DNA from: Apostichopus japonicus | Lineage: Eukaryota > Echinodermata > Holothuroidea > Aspidochirotida > Stichopodidae | Length of the DNA stretch: 64,000 nt | Direction: 5' to 3' | Assembly: GCF_037975245.1 (NCBI RefSeq) | Contig: NC_092577.1 | Coordinates: 8,529,013 to 8,593,012, forward strand | Part shown: positions 48,341 to 61,078 of the stretch, in pieces | Position numbering within the stretch: the first letter of the stretch is position 1 | Layout of the letters: each line of letters opens with the position of its first letter | Position numbers and translations under genes: made by a program | The notes under the pieces: generated by a model | Database searches by the model: none | Seen by the model: the letters and a program-made list of their open reading frames with translations, nothing else | What the model was told of the DNA's origin: nothing

Positions 48341-49786
48341 TCAAATAAAAGTCTACCCGGAAACGAATTCAGCTAAAGTGCGCGCGAAGTGCGCAGAAAC
48401 TGTTAAGGTTATCTAGCTAACATGCATGTGCAAGGATCAGTTCATTCTCACAGTATCAATACAGCTAGTGCGCGCGAAGCGCGCAATTTTTTTTTCCAAA
48501 AATTTACCAAATTGACGCCCAAGATATTATTATTTTGTTAGTTTGGCTAAAGTATACACAATGCACGCGAAACAAGAAAGTGTTTTGGTACTTTGTCTCC
48601 TAAAATACAGCCGTTTTTGCTATTTAAGCTTTTCAATTCAACAGTGGTCGTATGTTTTACTACAATGCAAAATTATTACATTGGTAGCGTGACAGGACGA
48701 AAATTGTAATTCAAATATCTATGTAAGTAGACAAAAGTTAGCCCATATCTCACTCCTTTATGTGGAAAAAAATAAGCGAAAGTCACTTTCTACAGGGCAG
48801 ACATGGTTTACACACAGAAAGCGGAAATAAATAAATATATCACTAATGCACGAGAATCTCGCACAAAGATACGCGTTGTTCGTTTCTTTAACTTCGCGAT
48901 TATTTTTTCTCAGGTGAGTTGGGCCTGTTGGTTATGCTAATATAAAATAATATCCTACCAACGCACAGTTTTTATTGGTAATTTGCGTTATAAAATCGTC
49001 CCAATTGAGTGCTCCCGATTGACAAGTATCTGTGGGCAATTGTCCGGGGAGGGGGATTGTCCGGGAGGGTAATGGTCCGGGGTAATTGTCCGGGGGGGGG
49101 GTCAACCGGTATGGGAATTGTCCGGGGGAATTTTCTGGGGTGGGAACTGTCCGGGTGGGAATTGTCTGGGTGGGAATAGTCCTGGGTAATTGTCCAGGGG
49201 GTAGTTGTCTGGGGGGTAATTGTCCGGGGGAGGGGTAATTGTCCAGGGGGGAGTTGTCCGGTCACCAATTTTTAAGGCTGTGTTTTTGGTTAATAGTCTT
49301 GTATCATGGTTGTCGATGTTTGTACCTTTTTATTTAAGTTCCTTTATATACCTCCTTTAGTGCAACTTAATATACTGAAACATTTCACTGGCTTTTTCTC
49401 TTACCGTATGTGTACCTTTCGATTTTTATGTTAACATTTTTTTCGTGCAAATATACAAATCATCGCGGGGCAGTGACAAAAAATCTATCGCGCCGCGCCG
49501 CTTGCAGTATTTTTGGTTAAAATCAATTGTCCCGCATTATTTCTTTTTGTCGGAACATAGAGACGTCGGAATATAGAGATTTTAACCAAATTGAGAGCAT
49601 CACAAAAATGTGTCATCTAGTCAGACTCCTACCGACGAGAAGTGCAACTTAAATTCAAGAAGATAAACTGAACGTAACAAGAATCAATCCTTCTTTAATT
49701 TGTATTCATAACTGTTGTCTATAAACCCTCTCTATTCAAATTTCCTCCGATTGGTTTGCATGGGAACATGTGGGGATACATTAAAC

Positions 49787-50166
49787 AACCAATGCAAGGA
49801 CGTAGGAACCGGGGGCTGGGGGGCGCTAGCCCCCCAGTGAAAAATACGGGGGGCGGAAGTATCGTTCCGCCCCCCGCTCCGCAAGTCAGAAAACCCCTTT
49901 TTCATTTCCAAATGAGAAAAAAATCTCATATGAAGCACCACATTACATCTAAGGCCAGATGAAAATGCAAAATTCTTTACAAAATGGAGTGGGTGTTGAA
50001 GTGTGCTATATTGCACCAAATTGCATCTGAGGCCACCTGGAAATGCAAAAAAATTCCAAAGGGGAGGGGGACACCCCCTCCCCTTAGACCCCTCCCCCAG
50101 GCCGGCCATCAGTCTTCAGCCCCCCCCCCCCACTCAAAAGTACCTTCCTACGCCACTGAACCAATG
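49787..50166. mobile_element. hAT-type MITE, copy 2 of 3
   Basis: Element 49795-50158 (364 bp), left end CAAGGACGTAGGAA, right end TTCCTACGCCACTG. Perfect 8-bp duplications AACCAATG at 49787-49794 and 50159-50166. Collinear with copies at 2454 and 55461. Confidence 0.92.
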
Positions 50167-52559
50167 AGAGCAATTTTGCTCATATATAATGGTAAAACTT
50201 ACATAGAATTGCCAACAATTAAGAACGCAACGTATACAATAACAAGGCGTATGTCATAAAAATATGTTATTTGGAGGATTTCCCCCAATGGATGATTCGT
50301 AGTCACTGCTGTACACCTACTGACCTACTTAATGTCTGTTTCCATGGTTACTTTGACACGTTCACTGACAATGGGCACGTGGTTCGTTTACCTGTTTCTA
50401 TTCATGATGTTAAACTGGCTCGAGTCATCTATTATTATGCTAATGAGATATTTACGGGAGTTCCAGGTGTGGCATTCTTACTATTGACTTGCTTTAGAAC
50501 ATAAAATGTTTGAATCAATCGTCTGTATAATGTAAGTGCTGCATATATTCGTACAGAAAACTATTGTGGAAGTAGAATAGGCCTTCTGTGTGTACCAAAA
50601 CGGTGATAATGTTATCGGATAGAAACGTGGAATGGATTTGATGGGCTCTCTGAAAACATACAAATAAATCTCTCTGGAGGGAGGGCGAAGGGAGGGCAGT
50701 CTGAAGGGTGGAGCTGGTGACTTAACTTACAGAAGAGCATACTGAACACGGGGATTGGGAAAAAGCATTGATAGTCTAGAAAGTGAATAATCATAGATCT
50801 GTATTACATTTTTTTTAAATCCGACCAAGCTATAGGCCTACTGCCAACGTATAATACTTTTCACTGATACGTTTTCCGTGGTTACAGTGACACCTGGAAT
50901 GGCATTAAGAATATGACATGCTGAATTTATATTGTATTTTATTTATGGTATTACTGAATATTTTTGCCTTGTTTCTTTGGAGTGTCGGGTGAGGCGGGAT
51001 TGGGTGACTTAAATATTTCTTTCATTATTTTTAGTAACACGTCATACACTGTGGATAATATCAACTGAAAACATTAACGTGAATGTGTCAGGATGAAAAT
51101 GGGAAACTTTTTATGAGGTTGGTCTGAAGGCGAGAGGATTAGTGATATATTAAACTGAATATATTCGTTGTGTAACCAATTTGACTCATGAATCTTGTCT
51201 GAGAAAAAGAAATAAATTAAAGTATTAGCGAGGTTTACGTCTCTGTCTATAAAACTACAATATATTCTTAGTAGGCCTATGTGAAGGAAACAATGGACAT
51301 GAAGAAACAAATAAAACACAGGATATTGATAATGGAGCTACAGATAATAATAAAAAAACACCCGGTGACCGGAACAATGAGGGTGATGATATGGTTAGGG
51401 TGGGAGGAGGGTAAAAATACATTGAAAAGGGAAACTGCGAAGAACAAAGAGTGTAAGAACGGTTACAACTGAAGGGGGTAGGTAGGGTAACAATAGATTG
51501 GTAAATAGGAGGTGTCGGGAATGTATTGAGTGAAACCGGTGTCCGAATGGGTTAAAAGTGAGGGGTTGGGGTCAGGGATTCAATTACAAATTGTAAAGGG
51601 CAAATCAGGGATATCATGATCGAAACAAGTATCTCGTAATATTTATACGAGGAATATTAAAAATATTAAACAGTTCTTTTTCAAAGTTATGAATTATGAA
51701 AAGCTGAAGCTCACGATGAATTTTTAAATTATTGTTTAAAACTATGAAAACTAATGAGAATTAATATAAATTTAGCTTATTTCTTGTCGAACTGTATTTC
51801 AAACTATAAAGAAGAAATTGATTTAGTTTTATTTATATTTTTAAACTGTGACAACTAAAACTGTTTTATTTGTTGATTGTTTGGTATAAATTTGAGTTTT
51901 ACTAGAGAGTAGAGTATTATAATCTGATGACATGGGTTTTTAAGGTTAGATTTATAGGTTTTTGCTATTTTATTGCAATCATTTTACTTCTTTTATAGTA
52001 ATAAATATTTTCAATCCCTCGCATTGAAAAAAAAAATCTTAAATAGATTTGAACATAATTGAAAAACAAATATTTTGGAGGTTTCAACTTTAGCAGTCAC
52101 ATTTATGACTTTTAAACTCAAAAACCCTATTTTTAAAACTCATTCGAATTATTAAATTCAAACGACCTTGTCTATATATCTCTTATTTTATCCTAATAAA
52201 CATTCATGTCATTCTAAAACCTATTTCTAAGTTAAACTTTAACAATAAATTAAACAAGAACATTTTTAATCAACCCCCAACCAACCTCCACCCCTCTCTT
52301 ACCAACACTCTCTTAAAATATTCCCTATTAATCCATTATATTTTGTTCTATTTATTATAACATTCTACATAATTCCTATCGCGATGACCTAATTATTCAA
52401 ATAAATCCAACTAAACTAGTTAAATCCAATCATTGACATTAACATTACAGCATACTTAACATTCTCTATTGTTCGTTTAATATTGATAACTCTTATTAAT
52501 TAATTTAATTCCCTGTTTAACTGTTATGATGATTCTGTCATCTACACCGGAATACTTAC
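50167..52559. other. AT-rich non-coding stretch
   Basis: Lies downstream of the LRR exon on its strand. No further LRR exon recognised. Confidence 0.45.
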
Positions 52560-52768
52560 CTCAGCTCCTTCAAGCTTGTACACTGTGAGGAGTAAGACAA
52601 GATGGCCGCCAACTCTTCATTAGTTAGTCTCCTCTTGTTGTCACCGATCCACAGCTTCTGGAGAGAACTCAGGATAGAGAGAGAGAGACCAGACTTAAGG
52701 ATAAGGTTCAGACCAGACTCATCAACTCTAGGAGAGCAGTACACTAGATTCATACAGGAGATAGGAAT
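52560..52768 (-). CDS. leucine-rich-repeat exon of a second NLR-type gene
   Basis: A 209-nt exon between an acceptor (TTCTTTCATTCTAG| at 52769) and a perfect donor (GCTGAG|GTAAGTATT, intron from 52559). It encodes 69 codons plus two bases, with LRR-type blocks VDESGLNLILKSGLSLSILS, LQKLWIGDNKRRLTNEEL and LAAILSYSSQCTSLKEL. These match the ribonuclease-inhibitor-like LRRs that follow NACHT in echinoderm NLR proteins, which form the ligand-sensing solenoid. It is transcribed like the NACHT exon at 634-2153 but lies 5' of it. It therefore cannot be that gene's C-terminal LRR; a second NLR-type gene starting to the right is implied. The exon looks intact. Partner LRR exons were not found, so an isolated relic is also possible. 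Confidence 0.75.
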
Positions 52769-55452
52769 CTAGAATGAAAGAATAGAGTTACTGATAATAG
52801 AGTAGATAGAGATAAATAGATTGGATTTGGTTAGGATTAGAATAATGGTTATGACAAAATCAATAATAAAAATAACGAAATAAATATAAAGGACAGTAAA
52901 ACGATCAACTAGGACAGTTAGGTTGTTTATTTGTAAAAAGGAATTTATTTAATGAAACGGAAATAAAAGATTGATTTTAAGGGGAGATATATATTAACAG
53001 AAATAATAAGATTAGATTAGAGGAAAATAAAGTGATAATGTAAAATTAAAGGGTTAGTTTTACTGTTTTAAAATTAAACTATTAATAATAGGTTTTATAG
53101 CTAGTAAGGCTTTATAAAATAAGAATGTGAGGCTACGTATTTAAATTTATTAAATAATAGGAAACAAATCCCAAAGACGGGTTGAGTATTTAGTAAAAAA
53201 AGGGTATTCAAAAATTGAGAGTATTCTATCTTTTGAAGGAAAATATTGGTACACATTTATTTGTGTTTTAACTTAGAACTTTCAGAAGGAAAATGTTATT
53301 GAAATGTTAATATCAGTCACTAGTGTAATAAGAATCATTTAAACGAAACGCCTACTTCAACTAATACAAGGTTTTTTATAAAGTTTAAGGAGATTTGTGA
53401 GAATTATATTTAAATAAATAAGTTAATTGTTTCTTATAATCAAATTACAATTTAGAGAAGCAGATGTAAATCAAATTCAAGTTTCCAGAGAGAAAGATTG
53501 ATGAGGCTTAAACTCAAATTTTAATATACAAATTATTTAATTATTGATCCAAATCTTTCTATTCTGCTTTAATTATAATTATTTCCAATTAATACGAGTT
53601 GTTTAAAAGATGATGTCTACCTGTGTTTAGTTATCAAATTCATTTCTAAGTTACGGTTTGAGTGTGACATAACTTGTAGTGGATTTATTTTTAAATGTAA
53701 CATTTTTCTTTTTTTGCGCTTGTAGATATTCATAAATTGGTTAACGCTTATGATCTTAACTTTCTAAACTTTATCCTTTCTTCCAATTAAATAGTACCAT
53801 CCGCTTTTTATATATTTTTTTTTTACAAATAATATTGTTATCTGGAAACACTTCATATCCTTGAGGGTTTAATTATACTAATTAATTATTACTTTTAAGT
53901 TTATTCGGGTTGATTGGATCTTCATTGTAACATCTTCTGTTACTATGGAGTTCAGAGGGTGTGAACAGTTAGCGAACAAATATCGATTAACAAACACGAG
54001 AGATAAATCAGTTAATTACAAGTTTAATGAGAGGATGGCGCCTTTTAAAACTAACGTTAGAACTACGGCTCTGGCGAACGTTGCAGCAGCGTAAAAGAAG
54101 TGGTGCACTTTCAATTAAAAAAAAAATCTTTTTAAATATCATGTGGTCTTAAGTCTGTTGGCTTGGAAATGACTTACGGTTTTATAATTAAGTGGGCAAA
54201 ATTAAGACAAAACCAGTTGTGAGTAGAACACCACGATCTAGTTGCTGCAGGAAAGACATGGACGAAAGATTCATTTTTAATAACTATTTGTTGCATTTTA
54301 TTAACTTAAATTGGAAACCTGTTTTATATTGGCTCAAAGCTCTAGGCCCCCAAACCTATAATCCACATAAAGTGTCAGGTATACTGGCAGGATTTAGGTC
54401 ATTTAACTAATAATCAATTATTTAACAACATTATTTCAGTCAGCCTGCTCGGTGAAAAGCTGCAGGTTTCTTACACAATTGGCTCAAATTTCCGACCTGT
54501 TAGATTTAGTAAGTTAGGTGATTACAATAATAATTGTGGAATATTATAGATTGACTTGTGTTAATGCCTATAAGGCTATGTTATGTACGATTTAAAATCG
54601 AGTCGAACAATTTTCTGTGATTTAAGATTTTGGAAGGGATAACATAGTTTCTACAGTTTATCTATGGATACTTTTTCTTAGCTAGAATGAAGTAATTGTT
54701 TTCGAAGTAAAGGATAGGCATCAGCTCACCGAGAATGTTAATCGCTGGTTTTATTCTTCGCTTTATTTAAGATTTCTAAAGAAAACTCAGTGTCTCGATT
54801 GTATTTTATTCAATTCCTTTATAGTTTAAATATGCTTTAACATGGACTTATCTGATAATCAGTCAACAACTAGGCTAAGATTTTTATTATTTCTGAGTTA
54901 GATTGCTAAGCATGTCCTCTCGCTAAAAGTATGAATTCTAGATTTTCTCGGGTGATGTTTGAGATTTCTAACATAGCCTAACTTTATTACTAGTCTAGCC
55001 TATAGCCTTCCTAAGTTTGGCCTGACCTTTGTACACATCCTAGCCTATGCCTCTATACCATACCGTCAAATTATCTCACTGATCAATAATTACTGTTTTA
55101 GCTATTAACAGCGGTTCCTCTCCATTAAATAATCCATCTTAATAACAAGTCAATGGTAACACACTACTCCCACGAATATACTACGTACTCTGCAACTCCA
55201 CTAATATACTGAACCATTCATTGTCAGTGATAGATACTAGATGTGAACAGGTATTCAATAGCATGAGTCACCGATATCCATATACAGGTGTTTCGTATAG
55301 CTTTTCGCGGGTGATGTTTGAGATTTATAACAGACATGTTGGCGCCAATAGAAGTAAATGTACGTAACGTTATACATGCCCGGTGAAAACAGACAGTTTA
55401 AAAACTGACGTCAATTGGATATGTAGTAAGGAAGGGGTCGAGGAAGTAAATA
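52769..55452. other. AT-rich stretch upstream of the LRR exon
   Basis: No exon, element or array recognised; a repeated CTAGCCTA-type string occurs near 54975-55045. Confidence 0.45.
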
Positions 55453-55846
55453 ATACAACACAAGGGCGTAGGAACCGGGGGAGGGGGGCTGGGGGCGCCA
55501 GCCCCCCATTGAAAAATATGGTGGGGCGGAAGTATCATTCCGCCCCCCCCCCCTCCGCTTCGCAAGTCAGAATACCCCTTTTTCATTTCCAAATGAGAAA
55601 AAAATCTCATTTGGAGCACCAAATTGCATCTAAGGCCAGGTGAAAATGTAAAATTATTTACAAAATGGAGTGGGTGTTGAAGTGTGCTATATTGCACCAA
55701 ATTGCATCTGAGGCCACCTTGAAATGCAAAAAAAAATTCCAAAGAGGAGGGGGACACCCCCTCCCTTAAACCCCTCCTCCAGGCTGGCCATCAGTCTTCA
55801 GCCCCCCCCCCACTCAAAAGTACCTTCCTACGCCACTGATACAACA
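55453..55846. mobile_element. hAT-type MITE, copy 3 of 3
   Basis: Element 55461-55838 (378 bp), left end CAAGGGCGTAGGAA, right end TTCCTACGCCACTG, with perfect 8-bp duplications ATACAACA at 55453-55460 and 55839-55846. Confidence 0.92.
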
Positions 55847-56086
55847 CAACCTCTATCAAGTAGATGAAGCTACCATCGACATTTCCTCTAAGCGGTAGGG
55901 TGTTAGTCCGCCCCCTACCCAACACCAACGGTTACAATGTGGGCCATAAACATTTTATTTACACATTCCCCCACCCTCATATCTGCAGGCACATCGTGCA
56001 GACAAAACGTGTCTGTGTTAAATTACATATTGGTTTAAAGGTAAATACTTGATCCTCATCATGAAATTATTGGAATAAATGTAATT

Positions 56087-58036
56087 ACACACAGGCACGT
56101 ATCCAGGATTTTCTAACCCGGGGGCGCGAATTACTATCTAAGCGGAGCGCCACCATCGGTGGCGCGGAGCGTACAAGAAAATTTCTGGTTTTGATACCCC
56201 CCAGATCACCGGAAATGGCACTTCTCGGGCTTGAAAATGACGAACCAGATGTACACTTTTGCCTGAGAACCAAGTATTTCCCAAAAGTTTTTTTTTCCAT
56301 CCATAACCTTTTTGAAGATTGTCACCAGTCACATCATGTTCGACCTCATTGCATGTCCTATGGATCATTGCTTTTGTAGGTGATTCTACGTCACGGCCCA
56401 CAATATCCGAAAGCCCCACTTTTCAAGGTTTTAAGCCCATTATTTGTTGAGAATTTGAAAATTCACATTTCTCGTGAATAAAATCACTTGAAAACATACC
56501 TATAATGGTGCACAAAATTCAATCTATGGACAACCAATATAGAAAAAACCTCCTGGAACCCCTAACAGACAGGTAAAAATTGCACGAGTAGAGGAAAGTA
56601 CGATGAAGAATGTTTGTCAGGAAATTTTTTGAAAATTCAGACACAGTTAATTTATTGGTGTACAAATATTAAAACCTCTTCTAATGGCTATTATAAAACT
56701 TGGTTGAAGGAAATGAAAAATAGCAGATATTTCCGACATCAGGTATATCGAAACCGAACACTACACACATAGGCGTAAGTCGGCTGCAGCCCCTCCCCCC
56801 CCCCCAGCAACCAAATTTTTCCCATTTTCTTCGGGCACCTACTTAAAGAAAAATAAATAGCAATGACTAGCTTAAAAATTATCTCCTTGGTAATTAAAAT
56901 AAAGTTCTAAGCTTGGCCGACATTACTACTGTAAAAGAGAGTTTTGACATAAATGGATCTGTATGTTTTTTCTCCATCTACATAAGACATTTCGTTGTTT
57001 ACATTAGCATCCGGCGGTATACTGTGTAAGTTTCACGGACCGTAAGGCTCACGATGCCATGCAATGTAATGACCGATGCTTGCTCGTATGATATTGGCAT
57101 CGACATGTTGAACGAGCGCTTTGCGCGCGAATAATTTTGGCTTTTTTTTTCAGGCAAGTCATTACAGCCCCCAAATCCAATTGGGCTCCTACACCTTTGA
57201 CTACACACATAGAGAGTTTTTGAGGCTGTTCATAGTGGAACATGCATTTCAATGCTCACTGATACGATGTTATATCTGTTCTTTGCTTTAAAAATTCGAA
57301 CAGGCGTGTAGCGAGTAATTGCCAAGGGAGGGGCGAAGCCGGTAGACAAACTATCTAAGCGAAGCGCCACCATGGGTTGGCGCGAAGCGTACAATAACAA
57401 TTTTGGCCGAAAATGCCTCCCAGATCGCTGGAAATGACACTTCCCAGGCCTTGTAAGTTGCATTTAAGCATTGTCTATTTTGAAATTACTAGCGATGTCA
57501 TAAAGAAAATTTGCTCGGGGGGCGGTCGCCCCCTTCCCGAAATGCGTCATGTTCCCCGACGACTCGGTCGAGTTCAAGACCAGCCACAGTTGGTTCCATA
57601 TAGCACAATCGTACAATTGTTTAAGGCGTCCATACACACACACGCGTTATGATAGACCATATGTAGTATTTATATAGATACATTAGTGAGAGAGGAAAAA
57701 TGGAAACGTCAAAAAGGGAGTTGTCGGTGTAAGGGGTAGGGTGAGGCGCACACCCGCTCCGTTATCCTTGATCTGTCACTGGCTACCCTGTGTATATAAT
57801 AGGGATCAGCGCTTTAACTATGACTGTTCCTCTTTCTCTTCCCGAGGTCTTGGCTATCTTCTACTCCCTCCTTTTCTCCTTTTTCTCTCTTTTTCTTTTC
57901 TTTTCCCTTCCTTCCTCTCCTCCTTTTCTTTCCCCCCCCCTCCTTTTCTCTTTTTCTTCTCTTTTTTTCTCTCCTCTTTTCCTTACCCGGGGGGCGCGCG
58001 CCCCCAACGCCCCCCCTTGGATACGCGCATGACACA
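56087..58036. mobile_element. 1.94-kb non-autonomous DNA transposon with 5-bp flanking repeats (copy B, inverted)
   Basis: Inverted relative to copy A at 31359. Starts CAGGCACGTATCCAGG (56092), ends CTTGGATACGCGCATG (58031). ACACA flanks both ends (56087-56091, 58032-58036). Internal blocks match copy A in reverse order: hairpin module near 56137-56165, ATCTACATAAGACATTTCGT near 56977, the GCGCGC patch near 57120, and the pyrimidine tract 57830-57985. It holds about 200 bp (57240-57440) that copy A lacks, including a second, diverged hairpin module. Short ORFs are not shared between copies. Confidence 0.82.
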
Positions 58037-59698
58037 ACTCTTTTCATCCCCTTCCCTCCCCAACCATCTTTGTAATGAATTCCATTCCATGTCAGTTCTG
58101 GATTATTCAGCTTAATCTTTGCACCAGCAAAGAGAGTGTCAGGCAATCAAACGATGTTTTGTCTTTTTACGTACCTCGTAATTGCTCAAATCAAAATTAT
58201 TATGTCGACATTTCACCAATAACGTCAATAGTCAATTCATGTAGCCCCCCTCTTTTCTCCCTTTTTACTTAGTACCATCCTCATCAAGAAAACTTTATTT
58301 TTGCGATAAAATAGTTGAAATTTATATGAGAAAGAAATTTTGATTTAGAGAAATGCAATGGCAATTTTGAGAGAAATGTACAAGTTTTAGATAAAACGCT
58401 AATATTTTTAGATGATACGGCGACAGTTTGATCTGTAAACTTTCTAGTAATAAGGCGAAAGTTTAAAACAAAAAGAAATCGACATGTTACATGAAGGGAA
58501 TTAAAGAAGAGGTTGAAATAAATCGAAGAAATTTTTAGATGAAGTAGTTTACTGTTGAGAATCTCGATTAAATTACAGATGGCAATTTAAGACAAACTTG
58601 ATTTTCAAGAAAAAAAAAAGGATATGAACATTTTGAAATTTTTGGGGTGGGGGTGTTGTGGGGTCCTCCGACTGAAACAATTCTGGGGTGTAGTTAGACT
58701 AAAATTTTGTCTACACTTAAGGTTGTGCTAAAGAATACTAGTGTGAAGTTTGAAAACTGAACTGACCGATGTTAAAACCACTATTGTATAATTGCATGAA
58801 AAATCAGAAAATACAGTTATTCGGTAAATAGCCGTTGGGTGGGCATGTTGCCCAACCAGTTATTATTCCTATATACAATAACGCCTGACAAAGAGGTACG
58901 CATTATATCATGTTACCTACATGTAGCCATGTACCACATTTTAATAGCAGATGTATAGGATATCTACTACTTGAAATCGGTTCGCAAGACTAGGAGAATG
59001 AGACCCCTCTTCAACCCCATTTTTAATACAGGATTTCAAAGGGGGGGGCAGATCCCAACTGACTTAGGTAGGGCCTACATTATTATGGAAAGGCCAGAGT
59101 GGAAAGAAGAATTTAAAAACGAAGGAGGTGTGGTAGTTGGCTTGTTGAAGGCAAATCTCAGTAGCCCCGTCCCCTGAATTCTTTTTGAAAATTGATGTTA
59201 ATTGGTGCACTCCGAGGCATAATGAGACTACCAATTAGGTCTAAAATTGGCTCCATACACCATGCAGTTTTGCCTATGAACAATGTTTTTGTAAAGTCGT
59301 AAGAGGGGGGGGCATGGGCGGCGATCATGGGGGGACGGGGGAAATGCCCCCCAATATTTTAGGTGGGGGATATAGTATCTAATATCCCCCCCCCAATATT
59401 TGGTGACATCGTTTTTTCTTTGTGGCTATAAATAGAAACTAATGCGTGAGATTGTTTATCCAAATCATACTTGGCGGTGGCTAAAACTTCATCCAACACA
59501 TGCTGCATGAGGTAAATGACTCTTCGTGATCGTTTCTGTGACCTGTGACCATATAACATGTTGTCACTCATGATTATTATCATAATGTCTGTAGGGCCTA
59601 CATCTCTTGTGTATGAGTGTAAGTACGTACAATCATACATATGATCCACATCGATATGAGTTCACTGGGTTTCCATTTTGCCCGTTTCCTGCAAGATT
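58037..59698. other. non-coding, with degenerate element pieces
   Basis: Mostly AT-rich. G-runs at 59041 and 59305, and a CCCCCCAATATTT inverted pair near 59348-59400, look like the interior of a decayed hAT-type element. Confidence 0.4.
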
Positions 59699-59910
59699 TC
59701 TAACCGCAGGCGCGTAACCGAGGGGGGGGGGGCGAAGGGGGCGACCCCTTGAGAATATTTTTTGTATTTTTTATGATATAGCTAGTAATTTCAAAATAGA
59801 AAATAGATGCAACTTACAAGTCCTGGGAGGTGCCATTTCCAGCGATCTGCGAGGCACTTTCGGCCAAAATTATCGTTTACGTTTTGAAAAATAACGCGCC
59901 TGTCCAACGG
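59699..59910. mobile_element. 196-bp MITE related to copies A/B
   Basis: Element 59707-59902 begins CAGGCGCGTAACCGAGG and ends ATAACGCGCCTG. Flanks TCTAACCG and TCCAACGG match at 6 of 8. Its interior (GATGCAACTTACAAG, CCATTTCCAGCGATCTG) matches the centre of the A/B elements. Confidence 0.65.
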
Positions 59911-60073
59911 TGTCACAATTTGTTACTAAATATCACCAAAAAACGTCACAGACTTTCACCGAAAGTAGTTTTTCCTTTTTTTCGAAATGAATTAGCTAGA
60001 GGGACCGCATCCATAATGAAATTTGGTTTGCCGATAAAAAAGGAAAACAGGGCTGTAGCAACCAGTAACCATA

Positions 60074-60128
60074 TATCTATCTATCCATCTATCCATCTAT
60101 CCATCTATCCATCCATCCATCCATCCAT

Positions 60129-60162
<34 letters not shown>

Positions 60163-60349
60163 GTCCGTCCGTCCGTCCGTCCGTCCGTCCGTCCGTCCGT
60201 CCGTCCGTCCGTCCGTCCGTCCGTCCGTCCGTCCGTCCGTCCGTCCGTCCGTCCGTCCGTCCGTCCGTCCGTCCGTCCGTCCGTCCGTCCGTCCGTCCGT
60301 CCGTCCGTCCGTCCGTCCGTCCGTCCGTCCGTCCGTCCGTCCGTCCGTC
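60074..60349. repeat. tetranucleotide array: (ATCT/ATCC)n grading into (GTCC)n
   Basis: About 80 bp of ATCT/CATC units pass through a few mixed units into about 195 bp of nearly perfect CCGT repeats. The S/V/R/P-rich and D/G/R/T-rich ORFs over it are artefacts. Confidence 0.98.
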
Positions 60350-60351
60350 AG

Positions 60352-60356
<5 letters not shown>

Positions 60357-60409
<53 letters not shown>
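60357..60409. repeat. (TA)n microsatellite
   Basis: About 52 bp of pure TA, 8 bp after the CCGT array. Confidence 0.97.
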
Positions 60410-60414
<5 letters not shown>

Positions 60415-60450
60415 TGGTATATTTGTTTACTTCAACGCATGATAGCTGGT

Positions 60451-60501
60451 ACTTAGGTTTACCTCGGGGATAGGTTTACCTGACACCAGGTAAACCTAAG
60501 T
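60451..60501. repeat. overlapping hairpins
   Basis: A 14-bp perfect inverted repeat (ACTTAGGTTTACCT at 60451-60464, inverse at 60488-60501) encloses an alternative 11-bp hairpin (AGGTTTACCTG at 60472-60482, inverse at 60487-60497, loop 4). The right arm is shared, so the two folds exclude one another. Confidence 0.9.
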
Positions 60502-60899
60502 CTAGGGTCTTCTTGTTCAATCAATTTCACTTCCTTTGAGGAATGATTATTTCGAGTTAAGAGAAAACCTCATAAACTTATCAATTCCGAAGTTACAAAA
60601 AAAAAATCGTTCATTTAAAGGGTAAAATTTCCCCTCAAAAGTGGAGGTAATTCCGAAGGGTATATGACAGAATTACGAACATGGTATATATGTTGATCCC
60701 AACTTTACACCTCGATTTTGACCAAATGCGGCTATATATAGTTCCGAAACTTACAGGTTCCTCTAATTACACTGAAATCTTCGTGTTTGTATGTTTTCTT
60801 CCATTAATTTGGGATATTTAAGAAAATAAGAGTTTCTATTTTAACTGGCAAATTTACACGTAACGAAACAACGCCCCCATAAATAAGCAGTTCTTTCTG

Positions 60900-61072
60900 T
60901 GTTCGGTGGCAGGGCAGTCGATCGGATCGTATCGTTGCTATCCCAATAGCCTACATTCAACGTTACTTTATGTGGGCCTAGCCATGTAGTCTACGAAGGA
61001 AAGTGCCGCAGGTTACCGTAAACGTTGCCCATTTGAAGTTGGCTTTTGGAACTTTGGTGGAGTATATGCATT
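60900..61072 (+). other. possible first (5' UTR) exon of a plus-strand gene
   Basis: A stretch of more balanced composition ends at a good donor (GCATT|GTAAGTAAAT, intron from 61073). No clear start codon, acceptor or partner exon, so this is only a candidate. Confidence 0.2.
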
Positions 61073-61078
61073 GTAAGT

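Larger units (their letters stand above)
44690..49270. mobile_element. foldback-like region with inverted arms
   Basis: The left edge (CGGACAACTCCCTACTGGAC near 44702) and the right edge (inverse of CGGACAACTCCCCCCTGGAC, ending near 49262) are inverted copies. Each opens a GGACAATTCCCC-type tandem array (about 44700-44880; 49030-49262, opposite orientation). Inside, units with a GCGCGCGAAGCGCGC core and GCTAGCTACCATGCATG lie in one orientation at 45230-45560 and in the other at 46960-47360 and 48370-48500. No flanking duplication is evident and no transposase is seen. Borders are approximate. Confidence 0.55.

Noticed and set aside
48972-49268. Pro/Thr-rich 98-aa minus-strand ORF
   Set aside because: Translation of the inverted GGACAATTCCCC-type array.
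59830-60456. 208-aa and 107-aa ORFs
   Set aside because: Almost entirely translations of the tetranucleotide and TA arrays.
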